This document shows positions 55,758 to 63,797 of a DNA stretch of 64,000 nucleotides, in pieces (within the stretch, counting starts at the first letter, position 1; each line of letters opens with the position of its first letter). The stretch is from Amycolatopsis lexingtonensis. Its GTDB lineage: Bacteria > Actinomycetota > Actinomycetes > Mycobacteriales > Pseudonocardiaceae. A program made the position numbers and the translations under genes. Where the stretch lies: assembly GCF_014873755.1 (NCBI RefSeq), contig NZ_JADBEG010000001.1, forward strand, positions 2,172,501 to 2,236,500. Reading direction: 5' to 3'. The notes beneath the pieces were generated by a model. It did no database searches and was not told the origin of the DNA. It saw nothing but the letters and a program-made list of their open reading frames with translations.

Positions 55758-56504
55758 TCAACACCCGGCGACGCCACGGATTCCGGCCTTGACGAGGAGC
55801 GTGTGCAGCGTCACGGACAGTGCCGCCAGCTCTCGCACCACTTCGTCGGCCCTCGATTTCGCCTCCGGGTCACGATGCCGGTACACCGGGGTCACGATCT
55901 GCTCCAGCAACCCGACCTCGCGGTCGGCCGCGGCGCGGAAGGCACGCAGGTGTCTCGGCTCGATACCGAATTCGGTCATCGCCCGCACCGTCCGCGCCAC
56001 CAGCACCGCGTCCGGGTCGAAGAACCCGGCGGGACCGGGCCGGACCAGGCCGTACTGCTGCAGCTCGGCCAGGGCGGCCGCGTCGATGCCCGCCTGCTCC
56101 AGGAGTTCCTCCTGGGTCAGGCGCAGCTCCCGGCCCGCGGTGAAGTCGTCCGCCACGGGCAGGCCGACGTTCTCGACCGGCGCGTCGATCGGCACCAGCC
56201 GGCGCGGTGGCCGGGGCAGGGCCGCGGCGGGCTCGGCACCCGAGTCCGCCGCGTCCAGCTGTTCCTTGATGACCTTCAACGGGAGGTAGTGGTCCCGCTG
56301 GGCGGCCAGGACGAACCTGAGACGCTCCACGTCCGCCGCGGCGAACTGCCGGTACCCCGAAGGCGTCCGGCCCGGCTGGACCAGGCCTTCGGCTTCGAGG
56401 AACCGGATCTTGGAGATGGTGACATCGGGGAATTCGCCGCGCAGCTGCGCGAGAACGGCCCCGATGCTCAACCCGTCGCGTTGTGGCCGTCCGGCCGCCG
56501 TCAC
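55758..56504 (-). CDS. ftsR: MerR-family regulator FtsR (Rv1828-like)
   Basis: A 248-residue MerR protein: LSIGAVLAQLRGEFPDVTISKIRFLEAEGLV at the N terminus and RDHYLPLKVIKEQLDAA in the wing/helix match the Rv1828/FtsR family. FtsR activates ftsZ in Corynebacterium and binds DNA with a C-terminal effector-like domain. It overlaps garA by 4 bases, as in mycobacteria. An effect on cell division here is an inference from the orthologue. Confidence 0.88.
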   Translation of the reverse strand: MTAAGRPQRDGLSIGAVLAQLRGEFPDVTISKIRFLEAEGLVQPGRTPSGYRQFAAADVERLRFVLAAQRDHYLPLKVIKEQLDAADSGAEPAAALPRPPRRLVPIDAPVENVGLPVADDFTAGRELRLTQEELLEQAGIDAAALAELQQYGLVRPGPAGFFDPDAVLVARTVRAMTEFGIEPRHLRAFRAAADREVGLLEQIVTPVYRHRDPEAKSRADEVVRELAALSVTLHTLLVKAGIRGVAGC

Positions 56505-56971
56505 TGCGCCCCCTGGCCCCCGTGCCCCGGGCCGGTCAGGAAGACCAGGCGGAACTTCCCGATCTGGACCTCGTCGCCCCCGGCGAGGACGGCCTGGTCG
56601 ACCGGCTCGCGGTTGACGTAGGTGCCGTTGAGGCTGCCGACGTCGATGACGACGAACTCGCCACCCTCACGCCGGAATTCGGCGTGCCGGCGCGAGACCG
56701 TCACGTCGTCCAGGAAGATGTCGCTGTCCGGGTGCCGCCCGGCGCTGGTGGTGTCGCGGTCGAGCAGGAACCGCGAGCCCGCGTTGGGCCCGCGCTTCAC
56801 GACCAGCAGCGCCGAACCCGCCGGCAGGGCGTCGACGCCCTGGACGGGCGCCTCCGCGGCGGGAGCGGGCTCGTGGCCTTCGACTTCGGCCAGGAAGTCG
56901 GCCCGAAAGACAGAGGTCCGCTCCGGAGACTGCTCCGGGGGAACGCCGCCGGGCCCGTCGTTCGTGCTCAC
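56501..56971 (-). CDS. garA: FHA-domain regulator GarA/OdhI
   Basis: A 156-residue protein with an FHA domain (SAGRHPDSDIFL, VSRRHAEF and GSLNGTYVN) that inhibits 2-oxoglutarate dehydrogenase and controls glutamate metabolism in relatives. Phosphorylation of the N-terminal ETTS motif by PknG/PknB makes it fold on itself and release its targets. Here the motif reads ERTS (17-20): the first Thr is Arg, the second Thr19 is kept. GTG 56971 has GGAGGAG upstream. Confidence 0.92.
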   Translation of the reverse strand: MSTNDGPGGVPPEQSPERTSVFRADFLAEVEGHEPAPAAEAPVQGVDALPAGSALLVVKRGPNAGSRFLLDRDTTSAGRHPDSDIFLDDVTVSRRHAEFRREGGEFVVIDVGSLNGTYVNREPVDQAVLAGGDEVQIGKFRLVFLTGPGHGGQGAQ

Positions 56972-57108
56972 CTGAGCTCTCCTCCACACATGCTGTGTTG
57001 CCTAGTACTCAAGAACGTGTAGCTGCCAACGTACCGTGCCTGATCGATTCTCCGAGCCCCGGCTCCCCGAACCGGCGCAGTGCTGGTCCGACCGGGTGGG
57101 AGCGGGCT

Positions 57109-57492
57109 TCAGCCCTTGGTCAGCGCGTCGTAGGCCTCGGCTTCGAGCAGCGCTTCCAGACCCGCCGGGTCGTCGAGCCGGATCTCGATCAGCCAGCCCT
57201 CGCCGTAGGGGTCGCTGTTGATCAGTTCCGGCGAGTCGGCGACCGAGTCGTTCACCGCGACGATCTCGCCGTCGACCGGCGCGAACAGCTCGGAGACGCT
57301 CTTGGTCGACTCGACCTCGCCGAAGACGTCGCCCGCGGTGAGCTGGCGGCCGACCTCGGGCAGGTCGACGAACACGACGTCGCCCAGCTGGTCTTGCGCG
57401 TACTCGGTGATGCCCACGCGGACGAGCGTCTCCTCGCGGGTGGCGACCCACTCGTGTTCCTCGGTGTAGCGAAGCTCTTCAGGAGCGGACAC
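57109..57492 (-). CDS. gcvH: Glycine cleavage system H protein
   Basis: A 127-residue lipoyl carrier with lipoylated Lys64 in VESTKSVSEL and the family core ITEYAQDQLGDVVFVDLPEVG. It shuttles the aminomethyl group from GcvP to GcvT. It is 137 bases upstream of garA on the same strand, not next to gcvP; the order fits mycobacteria (gcvH-garA). No glycine riboswitch is seen before it. Confidence 0.95.
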   Translation of the reverse strand: MSAPEELRYTEEHEWVATREETLVRVGITEYAQDQLGDVVFVDLPEVGRQLTAGDVFGEVESTKSVSELFAPVDGEIVAVNDSVADSPELINSDPYGEGWLIEIRLDDPAGLEALLEAEAYDALTKG

Positions 57493-57585
57493 CGCCGGTC
57501 CCCTTTCATGCCCTCACTGGCGAAACGTGCTGGGCGAAGTCTTACACCCACACGGCGCAACCGCCGGGCCCGACCCGGGCGAAGC

Positions 57586-58206
57586 TCACTCGTCCGCGGC
57601 GCCGCGCAGGGCGTTGCGGGCCTGGACGACGTAGAGCACGCCGGACCAGACGTACAGGACGCCGCCCCAGATGGTGAACGCGTAGCCGATCGGCCGGGCG
57701 ACCGCGGCGACGTCGGAGCCGCCTTGCGCCAGCAGCAGGAACGGGAAGGCGTACATCAGGACGAAGGTGGCGCCCTTGCCGATGTAGGTGACCTCCGGCG
57801 GGGCGAACCCGCGGCGGCGCAGCGTCAGCACGCACACCCCGAGGACGGCTTCGCGCAGGAGGAGCGGGACGACGACCCACCACGGGATGATCTCGCGGGC
57901 CAGGAACGCGATGAGCGTGGCGAGGATGTAGAGCCGGTCGGCGGCGGGGTCGAGCAGCTGGCCGAGCCGGGACATCTGGTTGAGCCAGCGGGCGAGCTTG
58001 CCGTCGAGCCAGTCGGTGAGCGCGCTGAAGACGAGGACGGCGAGCGCCCAGCCGTCCTCCTCCGGGCCGAGCAGCAGCCAGAGGAACACCGGCACGCCGG
58101 CCAGCCGCAAGAGGGACAGCATGTTGGGAACGTTCATCGCCTGCCGCAGCAGGGACGGCTCGGGGGCGCCCGCCTGAGCGGCGGGTTCGGGCGCGGCTGT
58201 GCTCAC
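57586..58206 (-). CDS. pgsA2: CDP-alcohol phosphatidyltransferase (PgsA2-like)
   Basis: A 206-residue membrane enzyme with the CDP-alcohol phosphotransferase motif D-x2-DG-x2-AR-x8-G-x3-D-x3-D in DWLDGKLAR...LGQLLDPAAD, and about five helices. It joins CDP-diacylglycerol to an alcohol such as glycerol-3-phosphate. The place upstream of gcvH matches pgsA2 of mycobacteria; the acceptor is not known for certain. Confidence 0.88.
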   Translation of the reverse strand: MSTAAPEPAAQAGAPEPSLLRQAMNVPNMLSLLRLAGVPVFLWLLLGPEEDGWALAVLVFSALTDWLDGKLARWLNQMSRLGQLLDPAADRLYILATLIAFLAREIIPWWVVVPLLLREAVLGVCVLTLRRRGFAPPEVTYIGKGATFVLMYAFPFLLLAQGGSDVAAVARPIGYAFTIWGGVLYVWSGVLYVVQARNALRGAADE

Positions 58207-58377
58207 CGGGCCATTAAACAGCGGGGCAGGGTGGCGGCGCCGGGTGGTGCGCCGGCGCGGGCCGGGCGGATCATCGATCTCGGCCTTCCGGATCGGCGGC
58301 GGAGCGCGTTCGGCACCAAGACAGCCGCCGCCGGGTGTGCGGGGCCGGGCCGCCGCGATAGCGACGGCCCGCCCGGG

Positions 58378-58587
58378 TCAGCTCGCGCGGCGGTGGCTCC
58401 ACCCGCGTCGCTGCAGCTCCGCGCTGGTCAGCGACTCGGGGCGGCCGCGGTAGTCGGTGCCCATCCAGCGGGCGCGGCCGGCTCGCCCCTCGAGGACGTA
58501 CGGGCGGCCGCCGCACCAGACGACGGTGCAGGGGACGGTCGGCGGACTGGACGGATCTTCGGTGCTGGTCGCAGCTTCGGCGTTCAT
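58378..58587 (-). CDS. Small hypothetical protein
   Basis: A putative 69-residue protein: an acidic N terminus, then TVVWCGGRPYVLEGRAGRARWMGTDY and a basic Arg-rich tail (SAELQRRGWSHRR). Codon use is typical of the region. No domain is recognised. ATG 58587 is used; a GTG 9 bases earlier is possible. No clear Shine-Dalgarno, so confidence is moderate. Confidence 0.55.
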   Translation of the reverse strand: MNAEAATSTEDPSSPPTVPCTVVWCGGRPYVLEGRAGRARWMGTDYRGRPESLTSAELQRRGWSHRRAS

Positions 58588-58901
58588 GACTCTCACGTGC
58601 TCGGGACGGGTTTCGGGGACGGGAGCTCTTCGTGCCTCCCACCAAGATCTTCGGCCCGCGGGGCCGGATTGTTAACCGGCGCCGCGCGAATTAGACCGAT
58701 CGATTCTGAAGGGCGGCCTGAGGTTTCGGAGCGTGAACGGAATGTTAATTGTCCATTGTGGACGGTGTTCGGGTGGCCACCGGACCGGGCCGCCACCCGG
58801 CTGGAGTAATCTCCGGCACACCCGTGGGCGCGTCGCCCCTCGGTGCCTCGCCCGGATGGGCCAGAATGACCGGGCCAGCCAGCCGGGGAGGAAGGATCGC
58901 G
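58588..58901. other. AT-richer intergenic region between divergent genes
   Basis: The 300-base gap has two relatively AT-rich blocks (about 58660-58700 and 58735-58765), with GTTAAC and GTTAATTG, where promoters of both divergent genes may lie. A GTCCATTGTGGAC palindrome is at 58751-58763, of the iterated type listed among the findings. No gene is seen. Confidence 0.5.
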
Positions 58902-59402
58902 GTGCCCCACCCGACCACCACGAAGACGTGGCTCGTGGCCTGCCTCGCCGTGCCCGTGCTCGCCGCCTGTTCCGCCGAACAGGCCGCCCAGGCGCCCGCG
59001 CCGTCACCCTCGGTGTCGAGCGCGGCCCCGACGCCGACGTCCACCGGCACTCCCCCGCCGCCGCCCGCCACGGAAAGCTCGTCCGCGGTCCCGTCCGCGC
59101 CGAAGCCCTCCGGAGCGCCGCCGTCGGTGCCCGGCTCCTGCGGCACGGTGACCGCCGCCAGCGGGCTGACGCTCTACGTCTTCGACAGCGGCTCCGCCGG
59201 CGTCAGCTGCGCCGCGGCGACGAAGCTCGTCGGCGACTTCCACCGCAAGATCGGCGGCCGCCAGGGCGCCGGCTCGAACGACGCGGTGAACGAGACCGTC
59301 GACGGCTGGCTGTGCACGTCCGGGCCGCCCGCCGCGCAAGGCGGCACCACCTGCACCAAGGGCGAGCAGACGGTGTTCGCCGCCGTCGTGCCGTCCGAGT
59401 GA
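58902..59402 (+). CDS. Small predicted lipoprotein, first of a paralogous pair
   Basis: A 166-residue exported lipoprotein: hydrophobic signal, lipobox LAAC with Cys23, a Pro/Ser/Thr-rich linker of about 70 residues, then a domain with SCAAATKLVGDFHRKI and GWLCTSGPP...CTKGEQ. Four cysteines may form disulfides. GTG 58902 has GGAGGAAGGA upstream; longer reading would disrupt the signal peptide. The neighbouring lipoprotein has the same cysteine pattern. Function unknown. Confidence 0.72.
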   Translation: MPHPTTTKTWLVACLAVPVLAACSAEQAAQAPAPSPSVSSAAPTPTSTGTPPPPPATESSSAVPSAPKPSGAPPSVPGSCGTVTAASGLTLYVFDSGSAGVSCAAATKLVGDFHRKIGGRQGAGSNDAVNETVDGWLCTSGPPAAQGGTTCTKGEQTVFAAVVPSE

Positions 59403-59435
59403 TCCCCGCCGAACCGTTCCGCTCCTGAAGGGCCC

Positions 59436-59828
59436 ATGAAGACTCTCGCGTACCCCTTGCTGCTCGTCGCCGCGTCCGCCGCACTGGCCGGGTGCGGCGG
59501 CGGCGATCCGGCCCCCGCCGCGCCGTCCTCCGCCGTGCCCGCGGCCGCCGCCGCGGCGGAGTCGGCCGCGCCCGGCGTCCCGTGTGGCGACGTCACCGGC
59601 GCCGGCGGCGCGAAGACGGCGGTCATGGCCCACGGCAAGGTCGACTGCGCCGCGGCCACGAAACTGCTGACCGACTACTTCGCGAAGCTGACCCCAGCCG
59701 AGGCGAACTCGCCCGACGGGCCCGGCCCGATCGTCCTCGACGAGTGGACCTGCGGCAGCGGTGCCAACGACCCGGTGACCGCGTGCTCGACCGAGGACGG
59801 CCGCCAGGTCGAAGGCACCCGCCGCTGA
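59436..59828 (+). CDS. Small predicted lipoprotein, second of a paralogous pair
   Basis: A 130-residue lipoprotein with lipobox LAGC (Cys20), a short Ala/Pro linker, then VPCGDV, DCAAATKLLTDYFAKL and EWTCGSG...ACSTEDGRQ, which align with the preceding lipoprotein. The pair probably arose by tandem duplication. It starts 33 bases after the first. A 91-bp palindromic repeat follows its stop and may end the transcript. Confidence 0.75.
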   Translation: MKTLAYPLLLVAASAALAGCGGGDPAPAAPSSAVPAAAAAAESAAPGVPCGDVTGAGGAKTAVMAHGKVDCAAATKLLTDYFAKLTPAEANSPDGPGPIVLDEWTCGSGANDPVTACSTEDGRQVEGTRR

Positions 59829-59830
59829 CC

Positions 59831-59921
59831 AAGCGCCCCAAGGTGGCCTTCGGTGCGTCAGACGCACCCAAGGCGGCCTTCGGTGCGCAAGACGCAACCA
59901 AGGCCACATTGGGGCGCTTGA
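59831..59921. repeat. 91-bp palindromic repeat element
   Basis: The ends CAAGCGCCCCAA (59831-59842) and TTGGGGCGCTTG (59910-59921) are perfect inverted repeats. Inside are two 30-base direct copies (59841-59870 and 59871-59900) that share AAGG-GGCCTTCGGTGCG and GACGCA, and a partial third. It can fold into a large cruciform between convergent genes. It resembles dispersed palindromic elements of actinobacterial genomes. Confidence 0.75.
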
Positions 59922-59930
59922 GAGCACGGG

Positions 59931-61634
59931 TCAGGACTTGAGTTCCGGGAAGTCCTCTTCCCGGAACTCCGTACCGGCTCCGCGCGCGGGGTCGCTTTCC
60001 CGGCCGCGCAGCTCCACCCGCCGGATCTTGCCCGAGATCGTCTTCGGCAGCTCCGCGAACTCGAGCCGCCGGATCCGCTTGTACGGCGCCAGGTGTTCGC
60101 GGCAGTACGCGAGGATCGCCTTCGCCGTCTCCGCGGTCGGCTCGTGGCCCGGGGCCAGCACGACGTACGCCTTGGGCACCGCGAGCCGGATCGGGTCGGG
60201 GGCCGGGACGACCGCCGCCTCCGCCACCGCGTCGTGCTCGATCAGCACGCTCTCCAGCTCGAACGGCGAGATCCGGTAGTCCGACGCCTTGAACACGTCG
60301 TCCGTGCGCCCGACGTAGGTGATGTAGCCGCGTTCGTCGATCGAACCGACGTCACCGGTGTGGTAGAAGCCGTTGGCGAACGCGGCCGACGTGCGCTCGT
60401 CGTCGTCCGCGTAGCCGGTCATCAGGCCGACCGGGCGGTGCTGGAGGTCGAGGCAGATCTCGCCCTCCGCCGCCCGCTCGCCGCTGACCGGGTCGACCAG
60501 CGCGACCACGAACCCCGGCAGCGGGCGGCCCATCGAGCCGGGCACGACGTCCTGGCCGGGCGTGTTGGCGATCTGGACGCTGCTCTCCGTCTGGCCGAAG
60601 CCGTCGCGGATGGTCACGCCCCACGACTTCCGGACCTGCTCGATCACCTCGGGGTTGAGCGGCTCCCCCGCCCCGACGACCTTCTTCGGCGGCGACTTCA
60701 GCGCCGTCAGGTCGGCCTGGATGAGCATCCGCCACACCGTCGGCGGCGCGCAGAAGCTCGTCACCCCGCAGCGGTCCATCTGGGCCATCAGCGCGCCCGC
60801 GTCGAACCGGTTGTAGTTGTAGAGGAACACTGTCGCTTCGGCGTTGAACGGCGCGAAGAAGTTGCTCCACGCGTGCTTCGCCCAGCCGGGCGAGGAGATG
60901 TTCAGGTGGACGTCGCCCGGCTGCAGCCCGATCCAGTACATGGTGGAGAGGTGACCCACCGGGTACGAAACGTGCGTGTGCTGCACCAGCTTCGGCTTCG
61001 CGGTGGTGCCGGAGGTGAAGTACAGCAGCAGCGGGTCGGTGGCCTTGGTGGGGCTGTCGGGCGCGAACTCGGGCGACTCGGCGAACGCGGCCGAGTACTG
61101 CTGCCAGCCTTCGACCGGCTCCCCCACGGCGATCCGCGTGTAGCCGCCCTCGACGTCCGCGAACTTCCCGGCGTCCACCGAGCGGACCACGACGTGCTTG
61201 GCCGCGCCGCGCTCGACGCGGTCGGTCAGGTCGGCGGGGCCGAGCAGCGTCGACGCGGGGATGATGACGGCGCCGAGCTTGATCGCGGCGAGGATGGTCT
61301 CCCACAGCTCGCCCTGGTTGCCCAGCATGAGGATCAGCCGGTCGCCGCGGCGGACACCGAGCTTCCGCAGCCAGTTCGCGACCTGGTTGGACCGGCCGGA
61401 CAGCTCCGGGTAGGTCCAGCGGTTCTCGGTGCCGTCCTCCTCGACGATCCACAGCGCGTACCGCTCGGCGTTGTCCGGGTCGTGCGCGACGACGTCGAAC
61501 CAGTCGATCGCCCAGTTGAACTCGTCGAGCTCCGGCCAGGCGAAGTCCCGGTAGGCCGTGTCGTAGTCCTCGCGGTGGGCCTGCAGGTAGTCGCGCGCCA
61601 CGCGGAACGCGTGGTGGACTTCCGAAGCGGTCAC
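59931..61634 (-). CDS. AMP-forming acyl-CoA synthetase
   Basis: A 567-residue adenylate-forming enzyme: ATP loop YFTSGTTAKPKLV, GFGQTE, YHTGDVGSID, GRTDDVFKASDYRI and the C-terminal catalytic Lys in KTISGKIRR. The N-terminal WF.DVVAHDPDN pattern and the KASDYRI hinge are typical of medium-chain/acetyl-CoA synthetase relatives. It activates a carboxylic acid to its CoA ester. Twelve bases separate it from the upstream crotonase, so they form an operon for fatty or aromatic acid use. Confidence 0.92.
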   Translation of the reverse strand: MTASEVHHAFRVARDYLQAHREDYDTAYRDFAWPELDEFNWAIDWFDVVAHDPDNAERYALWIVEEDGTENRWTYPELSGRSNQVANWLRKLGVRRGDRLILMLGNQGELWETILAAIKLGAVIIPASTLLGPADLTDRVERGAAKHVVVRSVDAGKFADVEGGYTRIAVGEPVEGWQQYSAAFAESPEFAPDSPTKATDPLLLYFTSGTTAKPKLVQHTHVSYPVGHLSTMYWIGLQPGDVHLNISSPGWAKHAWSNFFAPFNAEATVFLYNYNRFDAGALMAQMDRCGVTSFCAPPTVWRMLIQADLTALKSPPKKVVGAGEPLNPEVIEQVRKSWGVTIRDGFGQTESSVQIANTPGQDVVPGSMGRPLPGFVVALVDPVSGERAAEGEICLDLQHRPVGLMTGYADDDERTSAAFANGFYHTGDVGSIDERGYITYVGRTDDVFKASDYRISPFELESVLIEHDAVAEAAVVPAPDPIRLAVPKAYVVLAPGHEPTAETAKAILAYCREHLAPYKRIRRLEFAELPKTISGKIRRVELRGRESDPARGAGTEFREEDFPELKS

Positions 61635-61646
61635 GCCTGCCTCCTT

Positions 61647-62489
61647 CTATTCGCCCTTGAACTCCGGCGCGCGGCGCTCCATGAAGGCCTGGACCGCTTC
61701 GCCGAGGTCCTTGCTGGGCAGGAACGCCGAGTTCCACGCCGCGACGTACCGGAGGCCGTCGGCGACCTGGCGCTCGGTGTTCGTCGCCAGTACCTGCTTC
61801 GTACCCTGCACCACGAGCGGCGGGTTCGCAGCGATCTCCACGGCGAGTTCCCGCGCGGCCTTCAGCAGCGCGTCCTGGTCTTCGTACACGTCGTTGACGA
61901 GACCGATCTTCTCGGCGCGTGCGGCATCGACGTCCTTGCCGGTCAGGGCGAGCTCCCGCAGGTGCCCTTCGCCGATGATCGAGGCCAGGCGCTGGAGGCT
62001 GCCGAGGTCCGCGACGATGGCAACGCGCACCTCGCGGACGCTGAACTTGGCGTCGGCGCTGGCCAGCCGGATGTCCGCGGCCGCGACGACGTCGACCCCG
62101 CCGCCGATGCACCAGCCCGAAACGGCCGCGACGACCGGTTTGCGGCATTCCGCGATGGAGCTGACCGCCGCCTGCAGCGATCGGACCTGGTCGAGGAACG
62201 CCGTCCGCGGCCCGGCGAGGCTGTCCCCGCCCAGCATCGGCGCCCAGTCGCCCATCATCGCCGGCAGGTCGAGGCCGTAGGAGAAGTGCTTGCCGCTGCC
62301 GGTGAGCACGATCGCCCTGACCTGCGGGTCGGCGTCCAGCGCGCGGAACACCAGCGGCAGCTCGCGCCAGAAGTCCGGGCCCATCGCGTTGCCCTTCGAG
62401 GGGCCGAGAAGCGTCACTTCGGCCACGTGGCCGTCGACGTCGACCTTCAGGGAGACGAGGTCGGGCAGACTGTCAGCAGTAGCGGTCAT
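61647..62489 (-). CDS. Crotonase-family protein, dienoyl-CoA isomerase type
   Basis: A 280-residue enzyme of the enoyl-CoA hydratase/isomerase superfamily. Instead of the two-glutamate hydratase site it shows GGGVD, KFSVREV and VADLGSLQRL: the Asp/Glu/Asp arrangement of delta3,5-delta2,4-dienoyl-CoA isomerase (ECH1). It would help degrade unsaturated fatty acids. The oxyanion hole region is GKHFSYGLDLPAM. ATG 62489 is used; two earlier in-frame starts have no Shine-Dalgarno. The gene order resembles mycobacterial echA12 near trxA and acnR only loosely. Confidence 0.85.
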   Translation of the reverse strand: MTATADSLPDLVSLKVDVDGHVAEVTLLGPSKGNAMGPDFWRELPLVFRALDADPQVRAIVLTGSGKHFSYGLDLPAMMGDWAPMLGGDSLAGPRTAFLDQVRSLQAAVSSIAECRKPVVAAVSGWCIGGGVDVVAAADIRLASADAKFSVREVRVAIVADLGSLQRLASIIGEGHLRELALTGKDVDAARAEKIGLVNDVYEDQDALLKAARELAVEIAANPPLVVQGTKQVLATNTERQVADGLRYVAAWNSAFLPSKDLGEAVQAFMERRAPEFKGE

Positions 62490-62535
62490 GGGGTCATCTT
62501 GACCCATGCCCGCCACGGCCCGCCATTGGCACCTT

Positions 62536-62545
62536 GTCAATTGAC
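62536..62545. promoter_or_regulatory. Palindrome GTCAATTGAC between crotonase and hydrolase genes
   Basis: A perfect ten-base palindrome lies 47 bases upstream of the crotonase and 82 bases upstream of the hydrolase start, in a divergent intergenic region that is AT-richer than its surroundings. It could be an operator for fatty-acid-responsive control, but it is short and no regulator is adjacent. Confidence 0.3.
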
Positions 62546-62626
62546 CCGCGCGTCACCGTGCCAACCTGGTCGGGGGATGCTTTCCTGAAAGAGACTCGCA
62601 CCACGACCCGGGGAGGACGGTGGGAC

Positions 62627-63505
62627 ATGAGCCCGGCCAGCAGCGCGACCGCGATCGAGCCCGATCCCCCCGCCGCGCCGGTGCGGCGCGCGTCCCGCCC
62701 GATCGAGCTCACCGGCTCGTTCGACCACGAGGGCCACCGGCTCTGGTACACGGAGTTCGGCAGCGGCGACCGCGTCGTCGTGCTCACCCACGGCATCATG
62801 CTGACCCGCCGGATGCACGCCCCGCTGGCGCGCCGGCTGGCCCGCGCCGGCTTCCGGGTCGTCACGCTCGACCTGCTCGGCCACGGCGACTCCGACCGGC
62901 CGACCGAGTCGTGGCTCTACTCGATGCCGTCGTTCGCGGAGCAGACCCTGGCGCTGCTCGACCACCTCGAAGTGGACTCGGCGGTGGTCGGCGGGACGTC
63001 CCTGGGCGCGAACGTCTCCCTGGAAGTCGCGGTGCAGGCGCCTTCGCGGGTCCGCGGCCTGATCGTCGAGATGCCGGTGCTGGACAACGCGATCGTCGCG
63101 GGGCTGTTCACGTTCGCCCCGCTGCTGATGGCGGCCCGATTCCTGCCGGTCACGGTCCAGGCGGTGGCGCTGGTGGCCTCCCTGGTGCCGCACGGCAACC
63201 AGTGGGTCGACGTCGTGACGGACACGCTCTCCCAGCGCCCGGCCCCGATGGCGGCGCTGCTGCACGGCGTGCTGTTCGGCCGGATCGCGCCCCCGAAGTC
63301 GGTCCGCCGCAAGATCACGGCCCGCACCCTGGTGATCGGCCACCAGGGCGACCCGATCCACCCGTTCGGCGACGCGGACACACTGGCGATCGACATGCCG
63401 GACGCGGAGTTCGTCCAGGCGCGCAGCCCGGTCGAGCTGCGGTTCGACCCGAGCCGGCTGTCCGACGCGATCCGGGACTTCGCCGCGAGCTGCTACGAGG
63501 ACTGA
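62627..63505 (+). CDS. Alpha/beta hydrolase
   Basis: A 292-residue cytoplasmic hydrolase: the oxyanion segment VLTHGIML, the nucleophile elbow GGTSLGANV, and the acid and His near HQGDPIHPFGDAD at the C-terminal end. The lid region is hydrophobic (LFTFAPLLMAARFLP), suggesting a lipid-like or aromatic ester substrate. ATG 62627 has GGGGAGG 6 bases upstream. Divergent from the crotonase-synthetase operon, so a lipid-related job is plausible. Confidence 0.87.
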   Translation: MSPASSATAIEPDPPAAPVRRASRPIELTGSFDHEGHRLWYTEFGSGDRVVVLTHGIMLTRRMHAPLARRLARAGFRVVTLDLLGHGDSDRPTESWLYSMPSFAEQTLALLDHLEVDSAVVGGTSLGANVSLEVAVQAPSRVRGLIVEMPVLDNAIVAGLFTFAPLLMAARFLPVTVQAVALVASLVPHGNQWVDVVTDTLSQRPAPMAALLHGVLFGRIAPPKSVRRKITARTLVIGHQGDPIHPFGDADTLAIDMPDAEFVQARSPVELRFDPSRLSDAIRDFAASCYED

Positions 63506-63586
63506 ACCGGTGCCGCTGGTCCGGGTGACGGGCAGCTCGGGGCCGATCCCCCGGATCCGGTGCTGGCGGGCTGACTCGACCGCTTC

Positions 63587-63797
63587 GTGTGGAGGACCAG
63601 CCGCGCGGACGTCGAAGCTCTCTCGCCGAAGGCGCGCGACGGGATCGCGTTCTTCTGCGGCTCGACCGAGCACGACGACGACACGCTCCGGGACCGGCTC
63701 CTGAGCCGGACTTCGAACAGCTTCGGCGAGCACCCGGAGGAGCGGCCGGCGCCCGAGGTCGCCGATGCGGTCCTCGCCGCCGCCGGCCGGCTGCTCC
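63587..63797 (+). pseudogene. Remnant of an AAA-type small-molecule kinase
   Basis: The frame reads WRTSRADVEALSPKARDGIAFFCGSTEHDDDTLRDRLLSRTSNSFGEHPEER (limits about 63587-63740), which resembles the C-terminal half of actinobacterial P-loop nucleotide kinases with a FLCGS and R-T-x-N-x-FG-x-HP pattern. The P-loop N-terminal half is missing and no start codon with a Shine-Dalgarno is present. It is squeezed between the hydrolase and cobA and seems to be a deletion remnant. Confidence 0.55.
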
